From an uncultured Bacteroidia bacterium (GTDB lineage Bacteria; Bacteroidota; Bacteroidia; Bacteroidales; CAJPTX01), in contig CAMXWF010000006.1 in NCBI GenBank assembly GCA_947252645.1, positions 62,001 to 126,000 on the forward strand: a stretch of 64,000 nucleotides of DNA, given 5' to 3'. Below the pieces are notes generated by a model that worked only from the letters and a program-made list of their open reading frames with translations, was not told the DNA's origin and did not search any database. How positions within the stretch are numbered: the stretch's first letter is position 1; each line of letters starts with the position of its first letter. A program made the translations under genes and the position numbers. Below are positions 35,275 through 43,948 of the stretch, piece after piece.

Positions 35275-37434
35275 CTAGAGCCAGCGATTGATGTAGTCGG
35301 TCACCTTGTTCATGAGTTGCACCCTATCCCGCCCCCGGACATTGTGCGGGTGGCCAGGATAGAAAAAGGCATCCACCTCGTAGCGCCCAGCGTCTACCAC
35401 GGCCTTCATGAACGACAGCGAGTGCTGCGGCACCACGGTGCCATCCTGGTAGCCATGGAGGATGAGCAAGCGCTTGCCCTCTAGATTCTGCACGCTCGTC
35501 CGCAAATTCGCCCAGGCATAGCCATCGGGGTTCTCCTGCGGACGATCCATATAGCGCTCACCGTACATTACCTCGTAGTACTGCCAATCGATCACGGGGC
35601 CGCCGGCCACACCCACCTTGAACGCCCCCTGGCTCCTAAGGAGCATATTGATGGCCATGAAGCCGCCAAAGCTCCAGCCATGCACCGCCATCCGCTCACT
35701 ATCTACATACGGAAGGCTCTTGAGAAACGCCACCCCTCGGAGCTGATCCTGTAGCTCAAGCTGCCCTAGCCTACGGTGGATGGGTTGCTCAAAGGCAAAG
35801 CCCCGATTGGCCGAGCCGCGATTGTCCATGACGAATACCACGTAGCCCTGCTGCGCCATCAGGCATTCCCAGAGGTTGGCCCCTGCCAGCCACGAGTTGG
35901 TGACCAGCTGCGCATGGGGTCCCCCATAGACGTATACCACCACCCTATGCTTTTGCGTCGAGTCCATATGGGGCGGGGTAATCAAGCGACCGTAGAGATC
36001 CGTTGTACCGTCCGCCGCCTTCAACGACACCAAGCGCACACTGGGCATGGCGTAACCCGCAAGCGGGTTGGCGTGCTTACGCTGATTGGTCGTAGGCCCC
36101 CCCAGAAGAGAACTGATGTAGAAGCCCCCAGCATCCGCCACGCTGCTCCAACGCGCGGCAAAACGACCCGCCTGGGTGTCGAGCCAAACGGTGCTGTAGC
36201 CATCTTTAGAGGTCAAACGCTGCCTGCTCTTGTCCACCACGTTGACCGCCCAGAGCTGCCTATCCAGCACGGCACTCTCATTGGAGTAGATGAAAAGGGT
36301 GGAGCGTTGCCTATCGTAGCCAAGCACACCCAGCACATCCCAGTCGCCCGAAGTGATGGGCGCTATGAGCCCCCCCTCCACGCTATAGAGGTAGGCGTGG
36401 TTATGGCCTGTCCTTTGGCTCATCCAGATGAACTCACCCGGCCTATTGGGCAGAAACCGCATGGGCACCAAGGGCTCCACGTAGCGCGGACTAGTCTCTG
36501 AAAACAGCACCCGCCGGCGCGCGCCCGTCTGGGCATCGTACTCCACCAAGTGCATCGTATCCTGGCCACGGTTGACCTCCGCAATGTAAATCCTCCGCGC
36601 ATCTGGCGACCACGCAATGTTGGTGAGATATTTCTCCTTGGGCAAGCCCGTTTGCAGCCATACGACCCGACTCGGCGCGTCCCGATGCACCACGCCCACC
36701 GTGACCTCGTGGCTCGCCTGACCAGCCATGGGGTAGCGGATAGCAGACAAATGGGCCGGGCGATCGTCTATCCTCACCAGGGGGTAGGGCGTAACCATGC
36801 GCTCGTCGAGGTGGTAGAAGGCAAAGGCCTCACCCTTGCCCGACCAAAAAATCCCATCCTCTATCCCAAACTCATTGCGGTGCACCGCACGGCCATTCTG
36901 GATACCATCCACCGTGTCGGTCACCACCCGAATGCGCTTCCCATCGGCATCTTGCAGCTCTAGGCTCTGCCCAACGTTATAGACCACCGCATCGCCCGCA
37001 GGCGACTCATGGGCGTTGTCCGCCCCCTGGGGTAGCTGCCAGAGCAAGGTCACACCCGTGAAGTCGACTCCCACGCTATACTTCGCCGACCCCGTCCAGA
37101 AAGCCAACTCCCGGCCATTGCGCCACGTGACAGGTCCCCAGCTATTGAGCGCACTCGCCGTAGCGGGCAACAGGGCATTCAGCTGACGCAGGGAAATGCG
37201 CTTAAGGTCTTTCGCACTCGCCACGTTGCGAAACACCAGGGTGTCGCCCTCTGCGTAGGTATAGTCTCCGCTCAACGGTCTCCACTGGAAACAGGCGTAG
37301 CGCGCGGGGTAGAGCTCACCCCCACGCGCCAAAACAGCCTCCTCCATGGTGAGACTACGCTGTGCGCTGCATACCAGCGAAAACAACATCAACACAACCA
37401 ACGCACATACCCAGCGCATCTTCCTCATGACCAC
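35275..37434 (-). CDS. secreted dipeptidyl peptidase IV (S9)
   Basis: Prolyl-specific exopeptidase of 719 residues with a signal peptide (MRWVCALVVLMLFSLVCSAQ). An eight-bladed beta-propeller domain (DPPIV_N, about 40-480) precedes the alpha/beta-hydrolase domain with the nucleophile in GWSFGGF (Ser about 584), Asp in GYQDGTV (about 661) and His in GHPHNV (about 696). It releases Xaa-Pro dipeptides in the periplasm or outside, matching the peptide-fermenting lifestyle of this group; prolyl tripeptidyl peptidase is the alternative assignment. It stands 47 bases after msrA and 5 bases before the MATE gene in a minus-strand operon. Confidence 0.92.
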   Translation of the reverse strand: MVMRKMRWVCALVVLMLFSLVCSAQRSLTMEEAVLARGGELYPARYACFQWRPLSGDYTYAEGDTLVFRNVASAKDLKRISLRQLNALLPATASALNSWGPVTWRNGRELAFWTGSAKYSVGVDFTGVTLLWQLPQGADNAHESPAGDAVVYNVGQSLELQDADGKRIRVVTDTVDGIQNGRAVHRNEFGIEDGIFWSGKGEAFAFYHLDERMVTPYPLVRIDDRPAHLSAIRYPMAGQASHEVTVGVVHRDAPSRVVWLQTGLPKEKYLTNIAWSPDARRIYIAEVNRGQDTMHLVEYDAQTGARRRVLFSETSPRYVEPLVPMRFLPNRPGEFIWMSQRTGHNHAYLYSVEGGLIAPITSGDWDVLGVLGYDRQRSTLFIYSNESAVLDRQLWAVNVVDKSRQRLTSKDGYSTVWLDTQAGRFAARWSSVADAGGFYISSLLGGPTTNQRKHANPLAGYAMPSVRLVSLKAADGTTDLYGRLITPPHMDSTQKHRVVVYVYGGPHAQLVTNSWLAGANLWECLMAQQGYVVFVMDNRGSANRGFAFEQPIHRRLGQLELQDQLRGVAFLKSLPYVDSERMAVHGWSFGGFMAINMLLRSQGAFKVGVAGGPVIDWQYYEVMYGERYMDRPQENPDGYAWANLRTSVQNLEGKRLLILHGYQDGTVVPQHSLSFMKAVVDAGRYEVDAFFYPGHPHNVRGRDRVQLMNKVTDYINRWL

Positions 37435-37481
37435 AATGTTAGATTAGAACTCTGCACACCCATCGCCCAAGTCGCCACGCC

Positions 37482-38090
37482 CTAGCGCTTAAGCAGCTCA
37501 GAGAAAACCTCCCGGAGCTTGGCCACTTTCGGGGCTATCACCATGCGGCAATAGCCCTCATGCGGGTGGGCCTTGTAATAGTCCCGATGGTAGGCCTCCG
37601 CCGGGTAGAACTCCGGCATGGGCAAAACCTGCGTCACGATCGGATCGCTCCACACATGCTCCTCATCTAGCTTGAGGATGATGTTTTGCGCCATGGCCTC
37701 CTGGGCGGACGTATAGGTGAAAATCACCGAGCGATACTGCGAACCAACATCCACTCCCTGCTGATCCACCGTGGTAGGATCGTGCATTGCAAAGTAGACC
37801 TCCAAGAGCTTTTGGTAGGGAATGACGGCAGGATCATACGTCACACGCACCACCTCGGCGTGGCCTGTATCACCCGAACAAACCTCGCGATAGCTCGGGT
37901 TCGCCTTGGCACCACCCGCAAAGCCCACCTCCACCTTCTCCACTCCCCTAAGACGACTGAATATCGCCTCTGCACACCAAAAACACCCCATCCCAAAGCT
38001 CGCGCACTCTGTGCTTACAGACTGCCCCTGCGCTCCCATAGCTGCTACCAAAATTATCAACATCCCCACCAAGCTACTTCTGCATAGCAT
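37482..38090 (-). CDS. msrA: periplasmic methionine sulfoxide reductase A
   Basis: Reduces methionine-S-sulfoxide in oxidised proteins. The domain starts with GMGCFWCAEAIFSRLRGVEKVEVGFAGG, where the first Cys of GCFWC is catalytic, and includes HAEVVRVTYDP, QYRSVIF and FYPAEAYHRDYYKAHP. ATG 38090 gives a 202-residue protein with a plausible signal peptide (LCRSSLVGMLIILVAAMGAQGQ), overlapping the upstream lipoprotein gene by 17 bases; an ATG at 38063 would remove part of it. No MsrB domain is fused. Export makes a role in envelope repair likely. Confidence 0.92.
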   Translation of the reverse strand: MLCRSSLVGMLIILVAAMGAQGQSVSTECASFGMGCFWCAEAIFSRLRGVEKVEVGFAGGAKANPSYREVCSGDTGHAEVVRVTYDPAVIPYQKLLEVYFAMHDPTTVDQQGVDVGSQYRSVIFTYTSAQEAMAQNIILKLDEEHVWSDPIVTQVLPMPEFYPAEAYHRDYYKAHPHEGYCRMVIAPKVAKLREVFSELLKR

Positions 38091-38811
38091 AAACCACACG
38101 GAAGTCCTTGATGTGGCTGACATAATACGCCATGAGGTCGTCAAGGTACTTCCTGGTGGCCTCGTCCTCTAGCTCGGCCGCCGGGGGCACCAGCTTAAAC
38201 TTTTTGAGACCCGCCAAGATGTTACCCCTCACTTGGGGAGCTGCCCCTGCCTTAACCGCCAACACCCGCAGCTTCGTGGAGGGATAGGAGAGCAGAAGGG
38301 CATTGCTCGAAGGCTGCTCGTAGTCAAAGCACACCTCGGCAAACACTGCCCGCACCTGGCTATCCGCAGCTTCCGCAAGCTTAAGGATGCTAAACTGGCG
38401 CACTTCGCGGTCAAATAGATACGTACCTCCTAGATTCAGCTCCTGCGGGCCTTCCTGCAGCACGAGCTGGAGCTCACCCTTCGGCTTGCACTCCATAGAC
38501 TTGACCATGGATCCCAAGGTCGACTCCAACATGGACCCTGTAACCATGTCCATCACCACCACCAGCTGCCTACAGGCCTCCACTGGAAGGCCCTTCTTCG
38601 CCGATGCCGGATCGGGCGAATAAAGCGGGAAATTGGCGCTATACTCCTCCGTGACCTCACTCTTGACCACCACCTCGGCACCCGTACACGCCCACCGGCC
38701 CAAGAGATCCTCATCATCGCCCTTCGGCTTGCAACCAGTGAACACACCACCCAACAATGCTCCGCCCAACAACACCAACAGCGTCCACAGAAAAATTGAC
38801 CTATTGCCCAT
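38074..38811 (-). CDS. lipoprotein of unknown function
   Basis: A 245-residue predicted lipoprotein with signal peptide FLWTLLVLLGGALLGGVFTGC (lipobox Cys27). The first mature residues, KPKGDDEDLLGRWACTG, look like the opening of a lipocalin-like beta-barrel (LLGRW motif), and LNLGGTYLFDREVRQFSI fits a following strand, but I cannot assign a family. It is the second gene of a minus-strand run starting with the TonB receptor, and overlaps msrA by 17 bases. Confidence 0.7.
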   Translation of the reverse strand: MGNRSIFLWTLLVLLGGALLGGVFTGCKPKGDDEDLLGRWACTGAEVVVKSEVTEEYSANFPLYSPDPASAKKGLPVEACRQLVVVMDMVTGSMLESTLGSMVKSMECKPKGELQLVLQEGPQELNLGGTYLFDREVRQFSILKLAEAADSQVRAVFAEVCFDYEQPSSNALLLSYPSTKLRVLAVKAGAAPQVRGNILAGLKKFKLVPPAAELEDEATRKYLDDLMAYYVSHIKDFRVVYAMQK

Positions 38812-38870
38812 GCGACTAGCCCCTCCTCAAGCAAGAAAAATGCTACACGCGCAAATTTAGCGTTATGTTC

Positions 38871-41045
38871 CTAGATCTCCAAACCAACCGCCAGGTTCCA
38901 GCTCAAGGGGGCCCCCAGCTGGCCAAAATAGCGGTAGCCCCGCCGTTTCTTGCCCACCGGGCTGGTGAACATATAGGCAAAGTACCTGGAGTTGAGCAGA
39001 TTGTTCCCCCAGGCGCGCAGATAGAGTCCACGGTAGGCCACACGCAGCTCCGCCTGCAGCTCCCCATGGTAGGGCTGCATAAGCGTGTTCTGCTCATCGA
39101 AATACTGCCGACCATAGGCCTGGTAGGCCACGCTGCCCGATAGGTGCCAACTGCTGCGGGGGCCAAACGTCTGCTGCGCCCCCACGCGCAGCGACCCCGT
39201 GAAGGCCGGCGCCATGACCGTGTACTTACCCACCACCTCCGGCCGGGCGTGGCGCACATAGCGTGCGTTGGTATACCCCGCGCTCACATCCACTGTAAGC
39301 CAGCTCAACGGTTGCCAGCTACAATCCGCCTCCACCGAATAGCTATGCACATCCCCCGCATTGCGGATGGCCGGGCCCATCATCTCTATCAGGAAGATCT
39401 GCTGATCGCGCCAGTCAATGAAATTCACCGCCAGCGACCCCCGCAGCATGCGCATCAAATCCACCAGACGCACGCCTAGCTCATAGCTCCAAAGACTCTC
39501 CCGACCATATCCAAGCTGCGGATTATGCTCCATGGGGCGATTGTCCACCGCGTTGAAGCCCCCAGGCTTAAAACCCCGCGCCACCGTGATGTAGGTCGTC
39601 CACCTACCTGCCCACAGGCGAAGCAGGGAAACGCGCGGCAAAAGCGCCACAAAGTGCGCAGGCGCACGCTGCGTACCCCAAGGCCCATGCCCTAGAATCG
39701 GACTGAAGAGCTCCTGCGCGTAGTCCAGATGGCTATACTCATATTCCAGCCGCACGCTGCCCGTTAGCTGCAGCTGGGTACGCGGTGCGATCCAGCTCAC
39801 CTGACCAAAAACCGAGCCTCCTGCCGTCTGGACACTGCTGCGGTAGTGCATGCTGTCAACCATGCTAGCAGCCACACCGAGCAGCAAGGCCTTGTCGGGG
39901 CCAAAGGGCGCATAGAGTCGCATGCCATGGTGCTGATAGCTAAGAAATAGCCCCGCCAGCCAACGCAAAGGGGCCTGAGGCCGAGACTGCGCCAACACCT
40001 CCAGCGTCCCCGTGTACTGCCCGATGAACCTACGATGCGAAAACACCGAGAGATTGGTATAGTCCGCATCCATCCGCTGCCTATCATCCCGGTAGGCCAC
40101 ACTCGCAGTCGCCTCCAGCCCCCAATCGGGAAACTGTCCGCGATAGCTCACATGGCCTCTGGCATGCCAACGCACGTAGTCACACGGCGCATCGTAGTTC
40201 ACCCAGTACGGGCACGCCATGAGAGAATCTACCGGCGCGTAGCCATAGCCCGCATCGTCCGTCAGTCCGCCCGACAGACCAAACTCCAGCCGCGCGCTGT
40301 CTGAAAGGCGACAGCGCCCCCGGTAGCGCCCATAGTAGAGACTGCGGGGCGTATTCCAGCGCCCATCGTGGCGGTTGCGGTAGTAGCCCCTAGAGCGCAA
40401 CGCCGTCAGCACCACCCTATTGCCCACGCAACCCACCGGGAGATCGCCACCAAGCATGGCACCGAGGGTCCGAAAAGCCCCATAGGAAACCTCTGCACGC
40501 AGGGCCCGACGACGGCGTGGCGCAGGCGTGTAAACATTCATCTGGCCTATGATGCTGTTGCGACCATAGAGCGCAGTCTGCGGGCCACGCAGCATCTCCA
40601 CACGCCATATATCCACCAAGGGCAGCTGGAAGGCATCACGGTCAAAATAGGGCACGCCATCCACGTAGAGCCCCACGGGAGCAGCACCCATCACCGACCC
40701 CACTCCCCGCACGTAGATCGGGCTGGAAATGCGCAGACCGCTAGGCTGCAAATACACATTGGGCACTAGGCCTGAAAGACTCCGCAAATCTGCACCTGGC
40801 ATCTCTCGGCGCACCGGCAGCACCGTGGTAATAGCATGCGGCGCCAAGCGCACATCTTGTTCCCAACGGTCACCCCGCACCATCACAGGTGCTATCTGCC
40901 TCGCGCAGAGAAGGCTATCCGTATCGTCCTGCTCGTTCGACAACGCCAGCCCCCTGGCCTGCAGGGTGGGAAAAATCAAGGCCAAGAACACCAACCGGCA
41001 AATGGCCCGCCCCCTAATCCGCGCTGACCGACAAAAAAAATCCAT
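38871..41045 (-). CDS. TonB-dependent outer-membrane receptor (siderophore-type)
   Basis: Outer-membrane active transporter of 724 residues. It has no carboxypeptidase-regulatory N-terminal extension; after the signal region the plug domain begins with a TonB-box-like VMVRG, then GADLRSLSGLVPNVYLQPSG, PIYVRGVGS, VGLYVDGVPYF and VEMLRGPQTALYGRNSIIGQMNV. The barrel closes with NLAVGLEI. This layout resembles proteobacterial iron-complex receptors more than SusC-type ones. ATG 41045 is preferred over TTG 41054. A run of eight T lies directly after the start codon, spanning codons 2-5. Ligand unknown. Confidence 0.9.
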   Translation of the reverse strand: MDFFCRSARIRGRAICRLVFLALIFPTLQARGLALSNEQDDTDSLLCARQIAPVMVRGDRWEQDVRLAPHAITTVLPVRREMPGADLRSLSGLVPNVYLQPSGLRISSPIYVRGVGSVMGAAPVGLYVDGVPYFDRDAFQLPLVDIWRVEMLRGPQTALYGRNSIIGQMNVYTPAPRRRRALRAEVSYGAFRTLGAMLGGDLPVGCVGNRVVLTALRSRGYYRNRHDGRWNTPRSLYYGRYRGRCRLSDSARLEFGLSGGLTDDAGYGYAPVDSLMACPYWVNYDAPCDYVRWHARGHVSYRGQFPDWGLEATASVAYRDDRQRMDADYTNLSVFSHRRFIGQYTGTLEVLAQSRPQAPLRWLAGLFLSYQHHGMRLYAPFGPDKALLLGVAASMVDSMHYRSSVQTAGGSVFGQVSWIAPRTQLQLTGSVRLEYEYSHLDYAQELFSPILGHGPWGTQRAPAHFVALLPRVSLLRLWAGRWTTYITVARGFKPGGFNAVDNRPMEHNPQLGYGRESLWSYELGVRLVDLMRMLRGSLAVNFIDWRDQQIFLIEMMGPAIRNAGDVHSYSVEADCSWQPLSWLTVDVSAGYTNARYVRHARPEVVGKYTVMAPAFTGSLRVGAQQTFGPRSSWHLSGSVAYQAYGRQYFDEQNTLMQPYHGELQAELRVAYRGLYLRAWGNNLLNSRYFAYMFTSPVGKKRRGYRYFGQLGAPLSWNLAVGLEI

Positions 41046-41121
41046 GTGCAGCAACCATCTAGCAATGGGAATCTGCCCCTCTGCGCCAACCCTAGGCAGA
41101 GCAACACACCCACACTCCCCG

Positions 41122-41195
41122 TGATCCAGTCGGGGATCGAACCCGAAACCTACAGCTTAGAAGGCTGTCGCTCTATCCGATTGAGCTACTGGACC
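41122..41195 (-). tRNA. tRNA-Arg (anticodon TCT)
   Basis: The minus strand gives the acceptor GGTCCAG/CTGGATC, D arm AGCTCAATCGGATAGAGC, anticodon stem-loop ACAGC-CTTCTAA-GCTGT (anticodon TCT) and T arm TCGGGTTCGATCCCCGA. CCA is not encoded. It lies between pepP and the TonB receptor gene on the same strand. Confidence 0.96.
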
Positions 41196-41239
41196 TCCCA
41201 CCGCCTTCCCCCGATAGCTTGCGGGAAAGGCAAACACCA

Positions 41240-42649
41240 CTACGCCCGACCAGCACTACCCTTGCGAACCTCCTCGCACACCGCCTCAGGCTCTATCGGA
41301 ATGCGGTGCTCGCCTAGAATCCGGCAGCCCGTGGCGGTGATGACAATATCGTCCTCTAGGCGAATGCCCCCGAATTCGTAGTACTTCTCCAGCTCCCGAA
41401 AATTGATGAAGGCGTTATTGATCTTCTCCTTGTGCCACTTCTCTATGAGCTTGGGGATGAAGTAGATACCAGGCTCCACGGTCACCACAAAGCCCTCCTG
41501 CAGACGCTTACCACAGCGCAGGGAGGCCGTGCCAAACTGCGCGCTACGCTGCACCTCCGTGTCGTAGCCCACGTAGTCCTCCCCGTAGCACTCCATGTCG
41601 TGCGTATCAAGCCCCATCATATGGCCCAAGCCGTGGGGCAAAAAGAGCGCATGGGCCCCGTTGGCCACCGACTCATCTACGTTACCCTTCATCACCCCGA
41701 TGGCCTGTAAGCCCTCCGTGAGCACGCGGCACACAGCCATGTGCACATCCACGTACTTCACGCCAGGCCGCGCCAACTCCACCCCCTTATTCACGCCCCG
41801 AAGCACCGTCTCGTACACCGCCAGCTGCTGCTGGCTAAACGCACCCCCTACGGGCGAAACGCGCGTATTGTCGCTCGCGTAGTGCAGCTGCGACTCCGCC
41901 CCGCAATCTACCAGCAGTAGGCGCCCCTTCTCCAAAATACCATCGTGAGCCTCGTTGTGCAAACGCTCCCCGTGCTGCGAAAGGATGGTGTTGAAGGAGG
42001 TCATGTATCCATACCCTACCGCTATGCCCTCCAGCTCGCCGGTCAAGACCTGCTCCGAGGCCCCAGGCTGCGCCCCGCGCATGGCCGCCACATGCATCTT
42101 GTAGCCCACCTCATGGATGGCATCCAACTCCGCAATCTCCTCGGCCGACTTCACCGAACGCTGGGCTATAACCGCCTCCACCAGCTGATGCGACACGTAG
42201 TTGCGCACCCCCTCGGGCGTCAGCCCCAGCAGCTCATGCAGCTGGAGAACCTGCTCGGCACGGTATGGCGGAAGGTAGTGCACCTTGCGCCCATGGCGCA
42301 CCGCGCTATCTAGCTCATCCTTCAGCTCGGCCAGCGGGCGCACGCATTGTATGCCCACCTGCTCAGCCCGGGACACCAGCGATGCCTGGTCCCCCATCCA
42401 GATGATATCATCCATGGTATACTCATCGCCAAAAAGGTAGTCCTTGCCTCCGTCCAAATCCAGCAAACCCACCAAGTTGGCCGCATCGAGTCCAAAATAG
42501 TAGAGGAAGGAGCTATCCTGACGGAAACGGTACGGATTCCCCTCATAGTTGATGGGGGAGTAACCATTGCCTAGCATCAGCACAAGCCCACCCTTCATCC
42601 GGCTACGCAGTGCCTGTCGGCGCTCTATATAGACTTTGCTCGCAAACAT
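41240..42649 (-). CDS. pepP: Xaa-Pro aminopeptidase (M24B)
   Basis: Aminopeptidase P, 469 residues, removing N-terminal residues that precede proline; cytoplasmic. The N-terminal domain (1-170) is of the AMP_N type with the PINYEGNPYRFRQDSSFLYYFG segment. The catalytic pita-bread domain has the metal ligands in LLVDCGAESQLHYASDNTR, HGLGHMMGLDTHDMEC, EPGIYF and GGIRLEDDIV. It probably works with DPP IV and the M20 dipeptidase in peptide use. It follows pncB by about 75 bases. Confidence 0.93.
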   Translation of the reverse strand: MFASKVYIERRQALRSRMKGGLVLMLGNGYSPINYEGNPYRFRQDSSFLYYFGLDAANLVGLLDLDGGKDYLFGDEYTMDDIIWMGDQASLVSRAEQVGIQCVRPLAELKDELDSAVRHGRKVHYLPPYRAEQVLQLHELLGLTPEGVRNYVSHQLVEAVIAQRSVKSAEEIAELDAIHEVGYKMHVAAMRGAQPGASEQVLTGELEGIAVGYGYMTSFNTILSQHGERLHNEAHDGILEKGRLLLVDCGAESQLHYASDNTRVSPVGGAFSQQQLAVYETVLRGVNKGVELARPGVKYVDVHMAVCRVLTEGLQAIGVMKGNVDESVANGAHALFLPHGLGHMMGLDTHDMECYGEDYVGYDTEVQRSAQFGTASLRCGKRLQEGFVVTVEPGIYFIPKLIEKWHKEKINNAFINFRELEKYYEFGGIRLEDDIVITATGCRILGEHRIPIEPEAVCEEVRKGSAGRA

Positions 42650-42723
42650 GTTCTCCTGCTTTGATACGCTAACCGCGGCAAGTTACAACTAATTCAACCA
42701 ACCTGCCCCACCCCGCGCCCTGC

Positions 42724-43908
42724 TCAGCTGACAATATTCAGCGTGGATAGCGCCAGCTGGATCTCCTCGGGGCAGCCTATGTGCTTGCCCGGTACATCCG
42801 AGAGCTTGACGCAATTGTACCACGGCTGCGAGGAGGTCAGCTGGCAGCGGTAGAGCTTCATGACGATGTTCAGCGGCCTGACCCCGGGGGCCACATCGTT
42901 GGTCAGGTTGGTGCCTATCCCAAATGTGCTCCCGATGCGCCCACGGCAGTAGTCCTGGATCTTCACCGCCTTCGGAATCGTCAGCGCATCGGAAAAAACT
43001 ATGTACTTGAGCATGGGGTCGATCCGCAGCTCCTGGTAGCGCGCAATCACCTTATCCGCAAACGAAAAAGGATCCCCGCTATCCTGGCGCACTGAAGTGA
43101 ACAGCGCGGCATGCTTCTTACTCAGGTTCTTCAAAAACACATCCGTGGTATACGTGTCGGCCAACACCGTCCCAAGGTCGCCATCGTAAACCCGAATCCA
43201 GTCCTCCATCGACATGTAATTGGCCATCTTATAGCCGTAGACCGCCCCGTGGAACTGCACCCACTCATGGGGATGCGTCCCCGCAGGCTTGAGGTGTTCC
43301 CGCAGGGCAAAGTAAAGATTACTCGTCCCAAAAAGACTATGCGGACAGTTCTCCTTGAGTATGCGCGTCACCTCGGCCTCCACGGCCCAGCTAAACCGAC
43401 GCCGAGCCCCAAAAATTGACACCCGCAGCCCATGGTCCTCCATGATCTGCGCCTTCTCCCGCGCAGCGCTCGCTAGGTACTCCGCATCGACACGCTGCCC
43501 CGTAAGACGAAAATAGAGCTCCGACACCGTGGCCAAAATGGGAATCTCCCACAGCGTAACCCGATACAACGGGCCACGGGCCACTATCCCCAGCGACCCA
43601 TCGTGCAGCGAAACCTCCACCTCCCGCGAATCAAACCGATAGCCCCGCAAAAAATCAATGTACGTGGGCGGCAGGTACGGCAACTCTTCGCGCAAAAAGA
43701 GCTCCTCCTCCCGCGTCAAGGCCAGCGATTCCATCATCAGCAACTGCTCCCGTAGCAGCACATCAAACCCCTCGGGAAACTTGATGCCATCCCTATCCTG
43801 AAAATGAAACTCACCATTGGCCCGCGGGAAAAGCGAAAAATACGCATACCCACACGTGAACTTATACAGATCGGTATCCAGCAAACTCCTAATAATCGGC
43901 TCTGCCAT
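42724..43908 (-). CDS. pncB: nicotinate phosphoribosyltransferase
   Basis: Converts nicotinate and PRPP to nicotinate mononucleotide for NAD salvage. 394 residues; begins IIRSLLDTDLYKFTCGYAYFSLFP, with the conserved GTSNLYFAL, GTHPHEWVQFH (phosphorylated His region) and SVRQDSGDPFSFADK and GIGTNLTND motifs. ATG 43908 gives MAEPIIRSLLDTDLYKF, the normal N-terminus. It lies 40 bases after recG on the same strand. Confidence 0.93.
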   Translation of the reverse strand: MAEPIIRSLLDTDLYKFTCGYAYFSLFPRANGEFHFQDRDGIKFPEGFDVLLREQLLMMESLALTREEELFLREELPYLPPTYIDFLRGYRFDSREVEVSLHDGSLGIVARGPLYRVTLWEIPILATVSELYFRLTGQRVDAEYLASAAREKAQIMEDHGLRVSIFGARRRFSWAVEAEVTRILKENCPHSLFGTSNLYFALREHLKPAGTHPHEWVQFHGAVYGYKMANYMSMEDWIRVYDGDLGTVLADTYTTDVFLKNLSKKHAALFTSVRQDSGDPFSFADKVIARYQELRIDPMLKYIVFSDALTIPKAVKIQDYCRGRIGSTFGIGTNLTNDVAPGVRPLNIVMKLYRCQLTSSQPWYNCVKLSDVPGKHIGCPEEIQLALSTLNIVS

Positions 43909-43948
43909 GGCTATATGCTTTCTCCTGGGGGCCACAGTGCCCCTCCAC

